Below are positions 17,357 to 17,573 of a stretch of 17,573 nucleotides of DNA, in pieces. The position numbers and the translations under genes are program-made. The stretch's first letter is position 1. Each line of letters opens with the position of its first letter. The stretch comes from Bacilli bacterium (lineage in GTDB: Bacteria; Bacillota_I; Bacilli_A; RFN20; UBA1709). The notes below the pieces were generated by a model. That model saw only the letters and a program-made list of their open reading frames with translations, was not told where the DNA came from and did no database searches. Location of the stretch: contig JAQUTO010000005.1 of NCBI GenBank assembly GCA_028694305.1, positions 1 to 17,573 on the forward strand, given 5' to 3'.

Positions 17357-17573
17357 ATGAAAAGAAGAGACAGTTGCCGAATAGTTTTAATGGGAACGCC
17401 AGAATTTGCTGTTCCAGTATTTCAAGCCGTTATTGATTTGGGCTATGATGTGGTTGGCTTAGTTTCCCAACCGGATCGACCAGTTGGACGCAAAAAAGAA
17501 ATTTTACCAACTCCAACTAAAAAGCTGGCTTTGGAAAATGAGATTCCAGTTTTTCAACCAGAGCATATTAAAG
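17357..17573 (+). CDS. fmt: Methionyl-tRNA formyltransferase (3'-truncated)
   Basis: Fmt formylates the initiator Met-tRNA with 10-formyl-tetrahydrofolate before translation starts. Only 72 codons lie in the window and the frame is open to the last base. The visible part has RIVLMGTPEFAVPVFQAV (8-25), VSQPDRPVGRKKEILPTP (36-53) and IPVFQPEHIK (63-72), the conserved N-terminal formyltransferase strand and substrate loop. The ATG follows AGGAGAGG (17343-17350) by 6 bp, and this site overlaps the holA stop codon, so fmt is probably cotranscribed with holA. The first seven residues (MKRRDSC) are a short basic extension compared with proteins that begin directly at the first strand. Confidence 0.95.
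   Translation, partial: MKRRDSCRIVLMGTPEFAVPVFQAVIDLGYDVVGLVSQPDRPVGRKKEILPTPTKKLALENEIPVFQPEHIK

Overview
The window is low-GC chromosomal DNA from a member of the Bacilli, probably on the mollicute side (Acholeplasma-, Haloplasma- or RF39-like relatives). I infer this from the 16S rRNA: the 3' region reads GTCAAACCATGAGAGTTGG followed by TAATACCCGAAG, and helix 28 carries the GGGACCCCGC / CGGGGTTTG pair of signatures that I recall from Acholeplasma and phytoplasmas. Other support is the low GC content, the Firmicutes-type gene order and strong AGGAGG-type ribosome binding sites. The genetic code looks standard: alaS, ruvX and comEA end in TGA, and every recognisable protein is full length without TGA read as Trp. 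I cannot name the genus.

Layout. 1-390 is the 3' part of dtd, closed by a strong intrinsic terminator (419-459). 460-5642 is one complete rRNA operon: tandem promoters, leader, 16S (about 742-2262), spacer, 23S (about 2508-5397), spacer and 5S (about 5520-5634). There is no tRNA in either spacer or after the 5S. The leader and spacers contain a 17-bp and a 21-bp long-range stem that enclose pre-16S and pre-23S, plus a 25-nt hairpin module present once in each spacer with a compensatory base change. The extended 5S helix followed directly by nine T appears to serve as the operon terminator.

5682-17573 is a nearly gapless run of housekeeping genes, all on the + strand: mnmA, recD2, [alanine T-box] alaS, ruvX, a DUF1292 gene, udk, greA, [terminator] comEA, comEC, holA and fmt (cut by the window end). 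This resembles the Bacillus subtilis mnmA-recD2-alaS-ruvX-yrzB-udk-greA block fused to the comEA-comEC-holA block, with several intermediate genes (for example ireB, mltG, comEB) missing and an rRNA operon placed between dtd and mnmA.

How the genes work together: most serve translation (rRNAs, Dtd proofreading, MnmA wobble-uridine thiolation, AlaRS, Fmt) or DNA replication, repair and uptake (RecD2, RuvX, ComEA, ComEC, HolA); GreA rescues RNA polymerase and Udk salvages pyrimidines. Regulation visible in sequence: tandem rrn promoters with probable G starts, a T-box with a GCC specifier in front of alaS, and compact extended -10 promoters of the form TATGRTATAAT before alaS, greA and holA. 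I saw no mobile element, CRISPR array or prophage. The most distinctive material is in the rRNA operon's non-coding parts and in the promoter arrangement; I did not find a convincing new protein system.
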